64,000 nt of DNA from Nocardioides sp. SR21. GTDB taxonomy: Bacteria > Actinomycetota > Actinomycetes > Propionibacteriales > Nocardioidaceae. Both the position numbers and the translations under genes were made by a program. The stretch lies in contig NZ_JAKWJR010000015.1 in assembly GCF_022761125.1 (NCBI RefSeq), positions 35,980 to 99,979 of the forward strand, written 5' to 3'. This document shows positions 53,582 through 64,000 of the stretch, in pieces (the stretch's first letter is position 1; each line of letters starts with the position of its first letter). The notes beneath the pieces were generated by a model. It made no database searches and had not been told where the DNA came from. It worked only from the letters and a program-made list of their open reading frames with translations.

Positions 53582-53588
<7 letters not shown>
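53532..53588. repeat. Dispersed REP-like repeat, internally deleted copy
   Basis: GGTCTCGTACACGCTCGACC keeps both ends of the 57-bp element but lacks its middle. The following 34 bp match the tail of the copy at 52588-52679, including a GGCGTC..CGGCTAG end that contributes the parE stop codon (53582-53584). Confidence 0.65.
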
Positions 53589-55693
<2,105 letters not shown>

Positions 55694-56096
55694 TCCGGCG
55701 GGTGTCTCAGGGACGAATCTACCTGCGACACGCCGGACGCCGATGAAGGCACGCCTGCCGACGTGCAGGGCTACCGTGGGCACCACTTCCCCGAGCAGCA
55801 CCCGCGCAGCGCCAGCAGCAGACCAGCAGTTCGCTTCACCTGGGTGGCACGTCACGATGTGGAAACGATCGTTCCTCGGGTCGACCGATTCGCAACGCGA
55901 CGCACCTCCTCGGCGTCACACTCGGTAGTGATCGTGTTTCTTCCCACAGCAGGTCTTGAAAAGCATGGATTCCTGCCGATGAGGGAAAGCAGTACATGAT
56001 TGGATGACGTGGTCAGGACCACGTGACGGCGGGAATCTTGGAGACCCTCGCTACGTTGAGCCAGACACCGAACGCAGAAGAAGAATTGAGGCCGAT
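55694..56096. other. Divergent parE / DUF7455 control region (403 bp)
   Basis: No gene is supported here. It is less GC-rich than its surroundings (GTGATCGTGTTTCTTCC, TTGAAAAGCATGG), consistent with promoters for both flanking genes. A perfect 18-bp dyad lies at 56007-56024. Confidence 0.5.
56007..56024. promoter_or_regulatory. 18-bp dyad-symmetric site upstream of the DUF7455 gene
   Basis: ACGTGGTC-AG-GACCACGT is a perfect palindrome with a 2-bp centre, 73 bp upstream of the DUF7455 start and about 310 bp from the parE TTG. It could be an operator or a transcript hairpin. Confidence 0.5.
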
Positions 56097-56330
56097 GTGA
56101 CCACTGCAGTTGCCCCCAGCACCGCCGCGCTGAGCGCCGCGGATCGCTGTGACCGTTGCGGAGCCCAGGCCTACCTTCGCGTGGAGCTCCAGTCCGGTGG
56201 TGAGCTGCTGTTCTGCGCCCACCACGCCCGTGAGCACGGCGACAAGCTCAAGGAGATCGCCGCCCACGTGATCGACGAGACCCACAAGCTCTCCAGCAAC
56301 CCGGCCAGCGCCTCCGACTCGGAGCACTGA
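56097..56330 (+). CDS. DUF7455 small zinc-binding protein
   Basis: A 77-residue protein with a CDRCG pair and CAHH (Cys-Cys-Cys-His-His zinc site), in AADRCDRCGAQAYLRVELQSGGELLFCAHHARE. It matches the DUF7455 family found divergent from parE in Streptomyces-type genomes. Function unknown; similarity to zinc-ribbon adaptor proteins makes RNA polymerase or nucleic acid contact plausible. GTG 56097 is preceded by GAGG at 5 bp. A long hairpin follows. Confidence 0.88.
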   Translation: MTTAVAPSTAALSAADRCDRCGAQAYLRVELQSGGELLFCAHHAREHGDKLKEIAAHVIDETHKLSSNPASASDSEH

Positions 56331-56345
56331 GCCCCAGACCTACCC

Positions 56346-56378
56346 AGAACGGCCCCGGACACTGTCCGGGGCCGTTCT
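56346..56378 (+). terminator. Long hairpin terminator after DUF7455
   Basis: A perfect 16-bp stem, AGAACGGCCCCGGACA paired with TGTCCGGGGCCGTTCT around a single C, starts 16 bp after the stop. There is no T-tract downstream. It separates DUF7455 from DUF456. Confidence 0.75.
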
Positions 56379-56395
56379 GCATCTAGGGTGCAGCC

Positions 56396-56872
56396 GTGAC
56401 CGCCACCGAGATCCTCGTCGCCGTGGTGATCGCCGTCGGCCTCGTCGGGATCCTGGTGCCGGTGCTGCCCGGGTCCGTGCTGGTCGTCGGCGGCATCCTG
56501 GTCTGGGCGATCGACGTGGGCGGCGCCACCGCCTGGTCGGTGTTCGCCGCCGCCACCGTGATCGTCGCGGCCGGCGCCGTCGTCAAGTACGTCGTCCCCG
56601 GCCGCCGGCTCCAGGTGGCCGGCATCCCCGCGACCACGCAGTGGTTCGGGGTGCTGCTCGGCGTGATCGGCTTCTTCGTGGTGCCGGTGATCGGGCTGCT
56701 GATCGGCTTCGTGCTCGGCATCTACCTGGCCGAGCTCGCCCGGGTCGGCTCGAAGGACGCCTGGCCCTCGACCGTGCACTCCCTCAAGGCGGTCGGCCTC
56801 TCCATCGTGATCGAGCTGCTGGCCGCGATCGCCGCCACCTGGGTCTGGGTCTTCGGAGTGCTCGCGACGTGA
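56396..56872 (+). CDS. DUF456 membrane protein
   Basis: A 158-residue protein with about five helices. The DUF456 signature is VGILVPVLPGSVLVVGGILVW, followed by GVIGFFVVPVIGLLIGFVLG and an AWPSTVHSLKAVG loop. Function unknown. GTG start at 56396. Overlaps the EamA gene by 4 bp (GTGA 56869-56872). Confidence 0.9.
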   Translation: MTATEILVAVVIAVGLVGILVPVLPGSVLVVGGILVWAIDVGGATAWSVFAAATVIVAAGAVVKYVVPGRRLQVAGIPATTQWFGVLLGVIGFFVVPVIGLLIGFVLGIYLAELARVGSKDAWPSTVHSLKAVGLSIVIELLAAIAATWVWVFGVLAT

Positions 56873-57702
56873 CGCTGCTGCTATCCCTGTTCGCGGCGGC
56901 GTCGTACGGGCTCGGGGACTTCAACGGCGGCCTCTTCTCCCGCCGCGGCGGCGCCTGGGCGGTCTCGCTGGTCGCCCAGATCGGCGGCACCGTCCTGGTC
57001 CTGCTGGTCGCCCTCGTCGACGGCGGCTCCCCCACCGCTGCCGACCTCGGCTGGGCGGCCGTCGCCGGCGTCGCGAACGGCTTCGGTACGGCGTTCCTGT
57101 ACCGCGGGCTCGCCTCGGGGCGGATGGGCGTGGTCGCGCCGGTCTCGGGCGTCGGCGCGGTCATCGTCCCCGTGCTCGTCGGGCTCACCGCCGGCGAGCG
57201 CCCGGGCGCGCTGGTCTGGGTCGGGGTGCTCCTCGCGCTGCCCGCGATCTGGCTGGTCTCGCGCGAGCCGGTCGACGGCCCGGCGGTCGGCGCCGGCTCG
57301 GGCCTGACCGACGGCATCCTGGCCGGGCTCGGCTTCGGCACCCTGTTCGCCGCGTTGGCGCAGATCGACGAGAGCGCCGGGTTCCTGCCCCTGGCGCTGA
57401 ACCAGGCGATCGCCGGCGTGGCGATCATCGCGGTCGCGATGACCCTGCGCGAGAGCTGGGTGCCACGCAACCGGTACGCGCTCGGCGGGCTGATCAGCGG
57501 TGCGCTCGGATCCCTCGCGACCGGCCTGTTCCAGGTCGCCACCCAGCACGGCTACCTCACGGTGGCCGCGGTCATCACGTCGCTGTACCCGGCGTTCACG
57601 GTGCTGCTCGCCGCCCTCGTGCTGCGCGAGCACGTCCACCGCACGCAGGCCTACGGGCTGGCGCTCTGCGCAGGCGCGGTGGTCCTGGTCGCGGCGGGCT
57701 AG
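56869..57702 (+). CDS. EamA/DMT family transporter
   Basis: A 277-residue, ten-helix drug/metabolite transporter with two EamA repeats. The N-half motif FLYRGLASGRMGVVAPVSG and the C-half FQVATQHGYLTVAAVITSLYPAFTVLLA are classic. Substrate unknown. GTG 56869; its stop shares CTAG with the convergent sulfotransferase gene. Confidence 0.92.
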   Translation: MTLLLSLFAAASYGLGDFNGGLFSRRGGAWAVSLVAQIGGTVLVLLVALVDGGSPTAADLGWAAVAGVANGFGTAFLYRGLASGRMGVVAPVSGVGAVIVPVLVGLTAGERPGALVWVGVLLALPAIWLVSREPVDGPAVGAGSGLTDGILAGLGFGTLFAALAQIDESAGFLPLALNQAIAGVAIIAVAMTLRESWVPRNRYALGGLISGALGSLATGLFQVATQHGYLTVAAVITSLYPAFTVLLAALVLREHVHRTQAYGLALCAGAVVLVAAG

Positions 57703-58412
57703 GCGGGGTCGTACCCGAGGACCTGGAAGTCGCGGCGGTACATCTCGGCGACCGCCGCGCGCAGCTCGTCGGAGTACGTCGCGGGAGCGCTGGTGGTGTT
57801 GCGCGGCTTGACGGGCGCGGCCGGGAGGCCGAGCCGATCGCAGACCATCGCGAAGTCGGCGTCGAACGTCTCGAGCCGGCCGAGCAGGTCGACCTGGGAC
57901 AGGTCGATCAGCCGGGTCTGGAGGGCGAGGTGGACGTCGCCCTCGCGCGGATCGTCGAGATCCTGGGTGGCCGTCCACTCGGCGAACGTCTCGACGCGCT
58001 CGCGCATCCGGGACAGCGTGGCGTCGTCGAAGCCGAAGTAGTTGTTGTTGACGACCTTGTCCTGCCACGCCGAGACGAACCTCGGGAGCGGGTGCCGGAC
58101 GAACGCGAACTTCAGGTAGTCGCCGAAGACCGCCGTCGGATACCGCATGTTCTGGGCGTGGTGCACGTCGAGCTCGATGTCGTGCTCGGCGAAGTAGCCC
58201 AGGATCGAGCGGGATGCGACCTTGGCCACCCGGAACCAGACGAACCGGTGCGCGTGGCTGATCGTGAGGCTGTAGCCGAGCGGCGACAGCTCACCGGACC
58301 GCTCGCTGGGTCGGCTGAGCTGCCGCAGCGCCTGCCGCGACTCCCGCGTGAGCCGGTACCGGTTCTCGGGGGTGGTCCGGAAGACGTCAGCGGAGACCGC
58401 GGGCCGCTCCAA
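57699..58412 (-). CDS. Sulfotransferase family 2 domain protein
   Basis: A 237-residue probable PAPS-dependent sulfotransferase. The 5'-phosphosulfate loop is FRVAKVASRSIL and the 3'-phosphate site is FAFVRHPLPRFVSAW. It would sulfate a carbohydrate or lipid. Only a TTG at 58412 precedes a plausible N-terminus (MERPAVSADVF), 11 bp after the sigma factor stop. The AAPVKPRNT end is typical of family 2. Co-transcription with rpoD is possible. Confidence 0.85.
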   Translation of the reverse strand: MERPAVSADVFRTTPENRYRLTRESRQALRQLSRPSERSGELSPLGYSLTISHAHRFVWFRVAKVASRSILGYFAEHDIELDVHHAQNMRYPTAVFGDYLKFAFVRHPLPRFVSAWQDKVVNNNYFGFDDATLSRMRERVETFAEWTATQDLDDPREGDVHLALQTRLIDLSQVDLLGRLETFDADFAMVCDRLGLPAAPVKPRNTTSAPATYSDELRAAVAEMYRRDFQVLGYDPA

Positions 58413-58423
58413 TCGGTCCAGCC

Positions 58424-59875
<1,452 letters not shown>

Positions 59876-60008
59876 GAACACCTCTCGTGAAACGACAGTC
59901 GAACCAGTTCTTGGGCGCGGCCCGTCCCGGTGTCGTCAAGAGCCGCGGTTGTCATTCTGCCATGCACACCCTGAGATCTCGGCAATCGCCCCCACTTCGG
60001 GCCCCCGA

Positions 60009-60047
60009 GCTGAGAAGCCCCGTCGGCGAAGGCCGACGGGGCTCAGC
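60009..60047 (-). terminator. Hairpin in the rpoD leader
   Basis: GCCCCGTCGGC (60017-60027) pairs with GCCGACGGGGC (60032-60042) with a GAAG loop on the plus strand (CTTC on minus), and flanking GCTGA/TCAGC extends it. No T-run. It lies 134-172 bp upstream of the rpoD start, so it may be a leader structure, attenuator or the end of a small RNA. Confidence 0.5.
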
Positions 60048-60226
60048 GGTAACGCCTGCAGCGACAGGTCCTTGGGAGGGGAACACGACGCGCTCCGAGG
60101 GCTACCGCGCACGACGCTAGTACCAGTCCTCTTGTGACCGGTGAGTACGAACGAAGCGTTCACATACTGGTCTGGCCCACCGCCTCGGCCGGGCGGCGAG
60201 CCTGTGGGGAGCCGGCGCGGAAATGG

Positions 60227-60266
60227 AACAACCCCGCTGGAGTCTCGGGTCACCAGCGGGGTTGTT
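60227..60266. terminator. Hairpin downstream of the MFS gene
   Basis: AACAACCCCGCTGG (60227-60240) pairs perfectly with CCAGCGGGGTTGTT (60253-60266). It lies about 135 bp past the end of the DHA2 MFS gene and could terminate that transcript before the rpoD promoter. Confidence 0.6.
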
Positions 60267-60360
60267 ACGAGAAGCATGACAGAGGACGGGCCGTTTGGTC
60301 AGCGATTCGGCGATTTTGCTTTCGTTCCTGTCGCAGATCGGCCCGGGACTGCCGACTCCG

Positions 60361-60412
60361 TCACTCGAGAGGGTCACTCGAGAGGGTCACTCAAGAGCGT
60401 CACTCGGGCGGT
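60361..60412. repeat. Four-copy 13-bp tandem repeat at the end of the MFS gene
   Basis: Units TCACTCGAGAGGG, TCACTCGAGAGGG, TCACTCAAGAGCG and TCACTCGGGCGGT stand head to tail. The fourth contains the stop codon of the MFS gene (60400-60402). Confidence 0.75.
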
Positions 60413-62028
60413 TTCACTCCGTCGGGCGACTCGGCCTGGTACGACGCGAGCAGCTCGCGCTCGCGCTCCCTGCCCGGGAAGCGGGTCGCGACCAGGATCG
60501 CCCCGAGCGTGACCGCCACCAGCCCCGCGAGGTAGGCCCACTGGTCTCCGTCGAGGAACGCCGACTTGGCGGCGTCGGTGATCTGGGTGGCGTACTTGGG
60601 GTGCTGCTGGGCGACGGCGGCGGCGCTGTCGAACGACTTGGTGAGCGCCGCCTCGCTGCTCTGGGACACCTTGCTGGCGTCCGAGGAGTCCGCGATCTCC
60701 GCGCTGAAGGCCGACGCGTAGCCCGCCACCAGCAGGGCACCGAAGATGCTCTGCATGATCGCCCCGCCCAGGTCGCGCTGGAGGTCTGCGGTTCCCGACG
60801 CCATGCCGACCCGGCGTACCGGGACCGCCCCGGTGAGCGAGTGGGACGCCGGGGTGCCGGCGAAGCCGACGCCGGCGCCGACCAGGGCGTAGGCGAGGGC
60901 GACGTGCCAGTAGACGCTGTCCTCGTTCCAGACCAGCAGCATCGTGAGGAACCCGAGGAACACGAAGACGTAGCCGACGAGCAGCGTGAAGCGCGCGCCG
61001 TGCGACTCGACGAGCTTGGCCGAGCGCGGCGCGATCAGCACCATCATCACCGCGGCCGGGATGATCGACGTACCCGCCTCGAGCGTCGAGTAGCCGAGGA
61101 CGTTCTGCAGGAACTGCTGGCCGATGAACATCGCACCCATCAACGAGCCGAAGACGATGATCCCGGCGAGTGCGGCGACCCAGAAGATGCGACGCGCCGC
61201 CACCTCCAGGTCGTACAGCGGATTGCTGGCCCGCCGCTGCCGCAGGAGGAACGCGATGCCGGCCGCCAGCACGACGACGCCCATCGCGACGAGCAGCGCC
61301 TTCGAGCCCGGCACTGCCGCGAAGTTGATGCCGATCACCAGGGCACCGATCGTCACGACCGACAGCACGCCGCCGATGTTGTCGACCGGCTCGGTGCCCT
61401 CGTTGACGTGCGAGGGCACGAACACGAGCGCCATCACCAGCGCGAGGACCGCCAGCGGCAGCGTCACGAGGAAGACCGAGCCCCACCAGAAGTGCTCGAG
61501 CAGGAACCCCGACATCAGCGGGCCGAGCGAGGAGATGGCGCCACCGAGCGCCGACCACAGCGCGATCGTCTTGGTGCGCCCGGGGCCCGACCACAGCGCC
61601 GCGATCAGGGCCAGGGTCGTCGGGTACGCCATGCCGGCCGAGACCCCACCGAAGATGCGCGCGCCGATCAGCACGGTGTCGTTGGGCGCGTATGCCGCGA
61701 GCAGGCAGGCGGGGATGGAGAGCGTGATGCCCAGGACCAGCATCAGCTTGCGTCCGTAGCGGTCGCCCACCGCGCCGAGGTACAGCACCGAGGCCGCCAG
61801 CCCCAGCGAGTAGCCGACCGCGACCAGGTTCAGCGACGTCTGCGAGGAGTCGAAGGCTGCGCCGATCGACGGCAGCGCGACGTTGGCGACGGCGAGATTC
61901 AGGTTGGCCACGGCGGCGCCCAGGATGAGCGCTGCCAGCACCATCCCGGCGCGTCTGGGCGCGGCTGATACAGGGGTCGCGGCAGGGTTCACGTTCGCAC
62001 TGTGGTCCAGCCATGCGGACCTTCGCAT
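60400..62028 (-). CDS. DHA2-type MFS drug transporter
   Basis: A 542-residue, 14-helix MFS pump. Motifs: NLAVANVALPSIGAAFD with the following helix, VGDRYGRKLMLVLG (loop 2-3), and GPLMSGFLLEHFWW (motif C region). A long C-terminal extracellular loop (about 430-490, SSDASKVSQSSEAAL) precedes the last helix. It belongs to the EmrB/QacA-like family. ATG 62028 is preceded by AGAAGG at 4 bp. Its 3' end carries a tandem repeat; a CTAG-rich repeat lies upstream. Confidence 0.92.
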   Translation of the reverse strand: MRRSAWLDHSANVNPAATPVSAAPRRAGMVLAALILGAAVANLNLAVANVALPSIGAAFDSSQTSLNLVAVGYSLGLAASVLYLGAVGDRYGRKLMLVLGITLSIPACLLAAYAPNDTVLIGARIFGGVSAGMAYPTTLALIAALWSGPGRTKTIALWSALGGAISSLGPLMSGFLLEHFWWGSVFLVTLPLAVLALVMALVFVPSHVNEGTEPVDNIGGVLSVVTIGALVIGINFAAVPGSKALLVAMGVVVLAAGIAFLLRQRRASNPLYDLEVAARRIFWVAALAGIIVFGSLMGAMFIGQQFLQNVLGYSTLEAGTSIIPAAVMMVLIAPRSAKLVESHGARFTLLVGYVFVFLGFLTMLLVWNEDSVYWHVALAYALVGAGVGFAGTPASHSLTGAVPVRRVGMASGTADLQRDLGGAIMQSIFGALLVAGYASAFSAEIADSSDASKVSQSSEAALTKSFDSAAAVAQQHPKYATQITDAAKSAFLDGDQWAYLAGLVAVTLGAILVATRFPGRERERELLASYQAESPDGVKPPE

Positions 62029-62085
62029 CACGCCTTCTGGGTGATGTTGTGGCCATCCGCCGGTGACGGCCAGCTCTGTGCCTGG

Positions 62086-62121
62086 CCCTAGACCTAGCCC
62101 TAGACCTAGCCCTAGACCTGG
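62086..62121. repeat. CTAG-rich hexamer tandem repeat
   Basis: CCCTAG and ACCTAG alternate: five CTAG tetramers in 30 bp followed by ACCTGG. The unit is 12 bp, repeated three times. It spans the stop codon (62112-62114) of the HhH-GPD gene and lies 58 bp upstream of the MFS start. Confidence 0.85.
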
Positions 62122-62678
62122 GCCTTGGCTGCCGCCTTCTTCTCCTTCTTGTAGTCCCGCACCTTCTGGAGCGACGCGCCGTCGACGACGTCGGCGACCG
62201 AGCGGTACCCGTCCAGGGAGTAGTCCCCCACCGCCTTCTCCCAGCCGGCCGGACGTACGTCGAGCTGCTTGGCCACCAGCGCGACGAAGATCTGGGCCTT
62301 CTGCTTGCCGAAGCCCGGGAGCGCCTGCATCCGCTTCATCAGGTCGCGGCCGTCGGCCGCCTCTGTCCAGATCCGCTCGGCGTGGCCGTCGTACTCGTCG
62401 GCGACGATGCGGGCCAGCTCCTGCAGCCGCGCGGCCATCGAGCCCGGGAATCGGTGGATGGCCGGCGGGGTCGAGCAGAGTGCAGTGAACTCCTCGGGGT
62501 CCGCGGCCGCGATCCGCTCCGGGTCGAGGGTGCCGAACCGGTCGAGCACCTTCGCGGGTCCACGGAACGCGTGCTCCATCGGGTACTGCTGGTCGAGCAT
62601 CATCCCGACCAGCAGGGCGAACGGGTCGTCGGTCAGGACCTGGTCGGCGGCGGCGTCGCCGGTGATGTGGATGGCCAT
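62112..62678 (-). CDS. HhH-GPD-type base-excision DNA repair protein
   Basis: A 188-residue protein with an endonuclease III-like fold. Helix-hairpin-helix LPGFGKQKAQIFVAL follows FALLVGMMLDQQYPMEHAF. It lacks the FCL Cys cluster. The Lys-rich C-terminus (KKEKKAAAKAQV) may bind DNA. The damaged-base specificity and catalytic residues are not clear. ATG 62678 chosen; GTG 62684 and ATG 62690 are in frame just upstream. Confidence 0.85.
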   Translation of the reverse strand: MAIHITGDAAADQVLTDDPFALLVGMMLDQQYPMEHAFRGPAKVLDRFGTLDPERIAAADPEEFTALCSTPPAIHRFPGSMAARLQELARIVADEYDGHAERIWTEAADGRDLMKRMQALPGFGKQKAQIFVALVAKQLDVRPAGWEKAVGDYSLDGYRSVADVVDGASLQKVRDYKKEKKAAAKAQV

Positions 62679-62790
62679 GGTCACCAGCATGCCGGACACG
62701 TGGAGTAGACGAGATGGCCGGGAACCGGAACGGTCACGTGCGGCCTCGACGGTGCCGGGGACTGCGGGAAGCAGGAGCGAGGCCGGGACG

Positions 62791-63555
62791 TCAGTTGCCG
62801 ACCCAGACGGGCGGGCGCTTCTCCGCGAATGCACGGGCTCCCTCGAGCGCGTCCTCCGAGGCGATCACCGGATCGGCGATCGCCGCCTGCTGCGAGAACG
62901 CGGCCGGGACGGGCCCGGTCTGGAGCTCGTCGACGATGCGACGGGTCGCTGCGACCGCCAACGGAGCGTTGGCGACGATCCTGGCTGCCAGGTCGAACGC
63001 CGCGCTCAGCGCAGTCCCGTCGGGCACCACTGTGTTGGTGAGACCGTGTCGATGGGCGTCCTCCGCCCCGAACGGGTCGCCGGTGAGGGCGTACTCCAGC
63101 GCCACGGCGGCCGGGATCCGCCGGGGCAACCGCAGCAGCCCGCCGGAGGAGGCGACCAGGCCGCGCTTGACCTCGGGCAGCCCGAACTGCGCGCTGGTCG
63201 CCACCACCATCAGGTCACAGGCGAGCGCGAGCTCGAGGCCCCCGGCCAGGGCCCAGCCCTCAACCGCCGCGATCAGCACCTTGGTGCGTGGCAGCGAGAC
63301 CAGCCCGGCCAGTCCCCCGACCTCCAGGACCGGGTTCTCCCCGGCAGCGAACGCCTTCAGGTCCATCCCCGCGCAGAAGTGGCCGCCCGATCCGGTCAGG
63401 ATGCCGACCCGGAGATCGTCGCGTGCCTCCAGCTCCTGCACGGCAGCCGCGACCGCCCGCGCGACGGCGAGGTCGATCGCGTTGCGCGCCTGCGGCCGGT
63501 CGAGCGTGATCGTGCGGACCGCGCCCACGTCCTCGACCAGCACCCCCGAGGTCAT
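62791..63555 (-). CDS. Enoyl-CoA hydratase/isomerase (crotonase) family protein
   Basis: A 254-residue crotonase. Oxyanion-hole elements are HFCAGMDLKAF and WALAGGLELALACD. The VKRGLVASSGGLLRLPRRI segment is characteristic of a crotonase subgroup with one of the two hydratase Glu residues replaced. The product hydrates or isomerises an acyl-CoA. ATG 63555 overlaps the ABM gene stop (ATGA). With the upstream CoA-transferase it forms an operon for degradation of an organic acid. Confidence 0.92.
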   Translation of the reverse strand: MTSGVLVEDVGAVRTITLDRPQARNAIDLAVARAVAAAVQELEARDDLRVGILTGSGGHFCAGMDLKAFAAGENPVLEVGGLAGLVSLPRTKVLIAAVEGWALAGGLELALACDLMVVATSAQFGLPEVKRGLVASSGGLLRLPRRIPAAVALEYALTGDPFGAEDAHRHGLTNTVVPDGTALSAAFDLAARIVANAPLAVAATRRIVDELQTGPVPAAFSQQAAIADPVIASEDALEGARAFAEKRPPVWVGN

Positions 63556-63899
63556 CGGGCTCCTCCCACCGTGGGCCCGAGGACGTGGTGGGTGACGATG
63601 GCACGAGCGGTGAGGTACGGGCCGATCTCGGCGCGCCACAGTCCGAACAGGTCGGAGCGGACGAAGCCCTCGGTGTGGGCCTCCACCGAGTCCCATCCGA
63701 TCAACAGCACGTACGTCGTGGGGTCCTCGACCTGGTGCAGCGCCTGCGCCCAGCAGAAGCCGTCGGCTCGGGCGAGCACCTCGAAGCCACGCTGGAGTGC
63801 CTCCTCGAAGGCAGTCGCGTCGTCGGCCGCCACGGTCAGGGCGGCGTGTTCGACCACGCAGGATCGGTCGGCGAGCACAGGTACCTCCTCGGTCGTCAC
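63552..63899 (-). CDS. ABM-type (antibiotic biosynthesis monooxygenase-like) domain protein
   Basis: A 115-residue protein with an alpha/beta dimeric-barrel fold. The VVEHAALTVAADDATAFEEALQRGFEVLARADGFCWAQALHQVEDPTTYVLLIGWDSVEAHTEGF order of strands and helices is typical of ABM/EthD-like domains. Some relatives are cofactor-free oxygenases, others have no known function. The GTG at 63899 overlaps the CoA-transferase stop (GTGA). Coupled to the crotonase gene at its other end. Confidence 0.82.
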   Translation of the reverse strand: MTTEEVPVLADRSCVVEHAALTVAADDATAFEEALQRGFEVLARADGFCWAQALHQVEDPTTYVLLIGWDSVEAHTEGFVRSDLFGLWRAEIGPYLTARAIVTHHVLGPTVGGAR

Positions 63900-64000
63900 T
63901 GCAGCGCAGGCTCGGTTGCGGACTGGACCTGGTCTCGGGTGACGCCCGGCGCCAGCTCGACCAGCTTCAGCCCGTCGGGAGTGATGTCGATGACGCAGAG
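63896..64000 (-). CDS. CoA-transferase beta subunit (3-oxoacid type), C-terminal part only
   Basis: Only the last 34 codons are in the window: LCVIDITPDGLKLVELAPGV then TRDQVQSATEPALQ and stop. This matches the C-terminus of 3-oxoacid/succinyl-CoA transferase subunit B, where it binds near the active site. The enzyme transfers CoA between organic acids. The stop overlaps the ABM gene start by 4 bp. The precise substrate cannot be decided from this fragment. Confidence 0.82.
   Translation of the reverse strand, partial: LCVIDITPDGLKLVELAPGVTRDQVQSATEPALQ

Larger units (their letters stand above)
59876..60399. other. Upstream region of rpoD (524 bp) with two strong hairpins
   Basis: No supported protein gene. 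It contains a stem at 60009-60047, a stem at 60227-60266 and a 13-bp tandem repeat at 60361-60412. The central part must include the rpoD promoter. I could not place -35/-10 boxes confidently. Confidence 0.6.

Noticed and set aside
59936..60277. Possible 113-codon gene upstream of rpoD
   Set aside because: It reads through two strong hairpins, has no ribosome site and no protein-like composition.
59876..60399. tRNA or other structural RNA gene
   Set aside because: No cloverleaf or CCA end can be drawn; only simple stems are seen.
60361..60412. CRISPR array
   Set aside because: Units are 13 bp with no spacers and no cas genes nearby.
62086..62121. Telomere-like repeat or chromosome end
   Set aside because: Too short and embedded between two normal genes with continuous sequence on both sides.

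Overview
The window is a very GC-rich, densely packed bacterial chromosome segment. Codon use, frequent GTG starts, ATGA/GTGA stop-start overlaps and the gene set all point to an actinobacterium. That set includes an HrdB/SigA-type primary sigma factor with a Lys/Ala-rich insert, SepH, a coproporphyrin ferrochelatase with a C-terminal cysteine cluster, LprG-P55, and the DUF3159/DUF3710/DUF3093/DUF4235/DUF4193/DUF5998/DUF7455 families. A DUF222-HNH gene beside GGTGGTYGAG-type intergenic repeats suggests Nocardioides or a close relative; that genus assignment is inference. I see no rRNA, tRNA, CRISPR array, prophage, integrase or transposase.

Layout. 1-10.5 kb: 5' end of a secreted oligopeptide-binding protein, a prolyl oligopeptidase overlapping an M20 peptidase, a convergent exporter operon (one giant FtsX permease with two ATPases, one of them with a degenerate signature motif), an alpha/beta hydrolase with Asp at the nucleophile position, a cupin and a GNAT acetyltransferase. 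10.5-13.8 kb: SDR and QueA-like genes, then a duplicated intergenic repeat and a DUF222-HNH gene. 13.9-19.4 kb, all on the minus strand: a membrane beta-propeller-like protein, a SigE-family sigma factor, a thiamine-binding-type protein and a DUF3105 protein in overlapping frames; then a secreted collagen-like protein, YjbQ, an inositol-phosphatase-like protein lacking metal ligands, and a MerB-like protein. 19.5-23.6 kb: aconitase with terminator and upstream palindrome, and a TrmA-family RNA methyltransferase. 23.6-27.1 kb: a KimA-like potassium transporter divergent from two RCK (TrkA/CeoBC) proteins. 27.1-30.5 kb: a conserved actinobacterial cluster around dUTPase.

30.6-37.7 kb: inositol monophosphatase and ferrochelatase (overlapping), divergent MFS and sugar-lactone oxidase (overlapping), a DrrAB-type ABC exporter and a TRIC-family membrane protein. 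37.8-44.9 kb: SepH, a pentapeptide-DinB fusion, a metallophosphoesterase, a two-domain sulfurtransferase, thymidine kinase, a secreted SGNH hydrolase, an alkaline-phosphatase-superfamily enzyme and DUF5998. 44.9-56.3 kb: a Pat-type protein acetyltransferase, topoisomerase IV A, the LprG-P55 lipid-export pair, a beta-carbonic anhydrase, a small unknown protein, topoisomerase IV B (convergent) and DUF7455. 56.4-64 kb: DUF456, an EamA transporter, a sulfotransferase, the primary sigma factor behind a 0.5-kb hairpin-bearing leader region, a DHA2 MFS pump, an HhH-GPD glycosylase, and an operon of CoA-transferase (truncated by the window end), ABM-domain protein and enoyl-CoA hydratase.

Most of the region is conserved core chromosome. 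The more unusual items are the asymmetric FtsX exporter, the KimA-RCK divergon, the degenerate IMPase, the REP-like repeat family, several short tandem repeats at gene ends (one CTAG-rich), and the absence of a conventional start near the parE N terminus.
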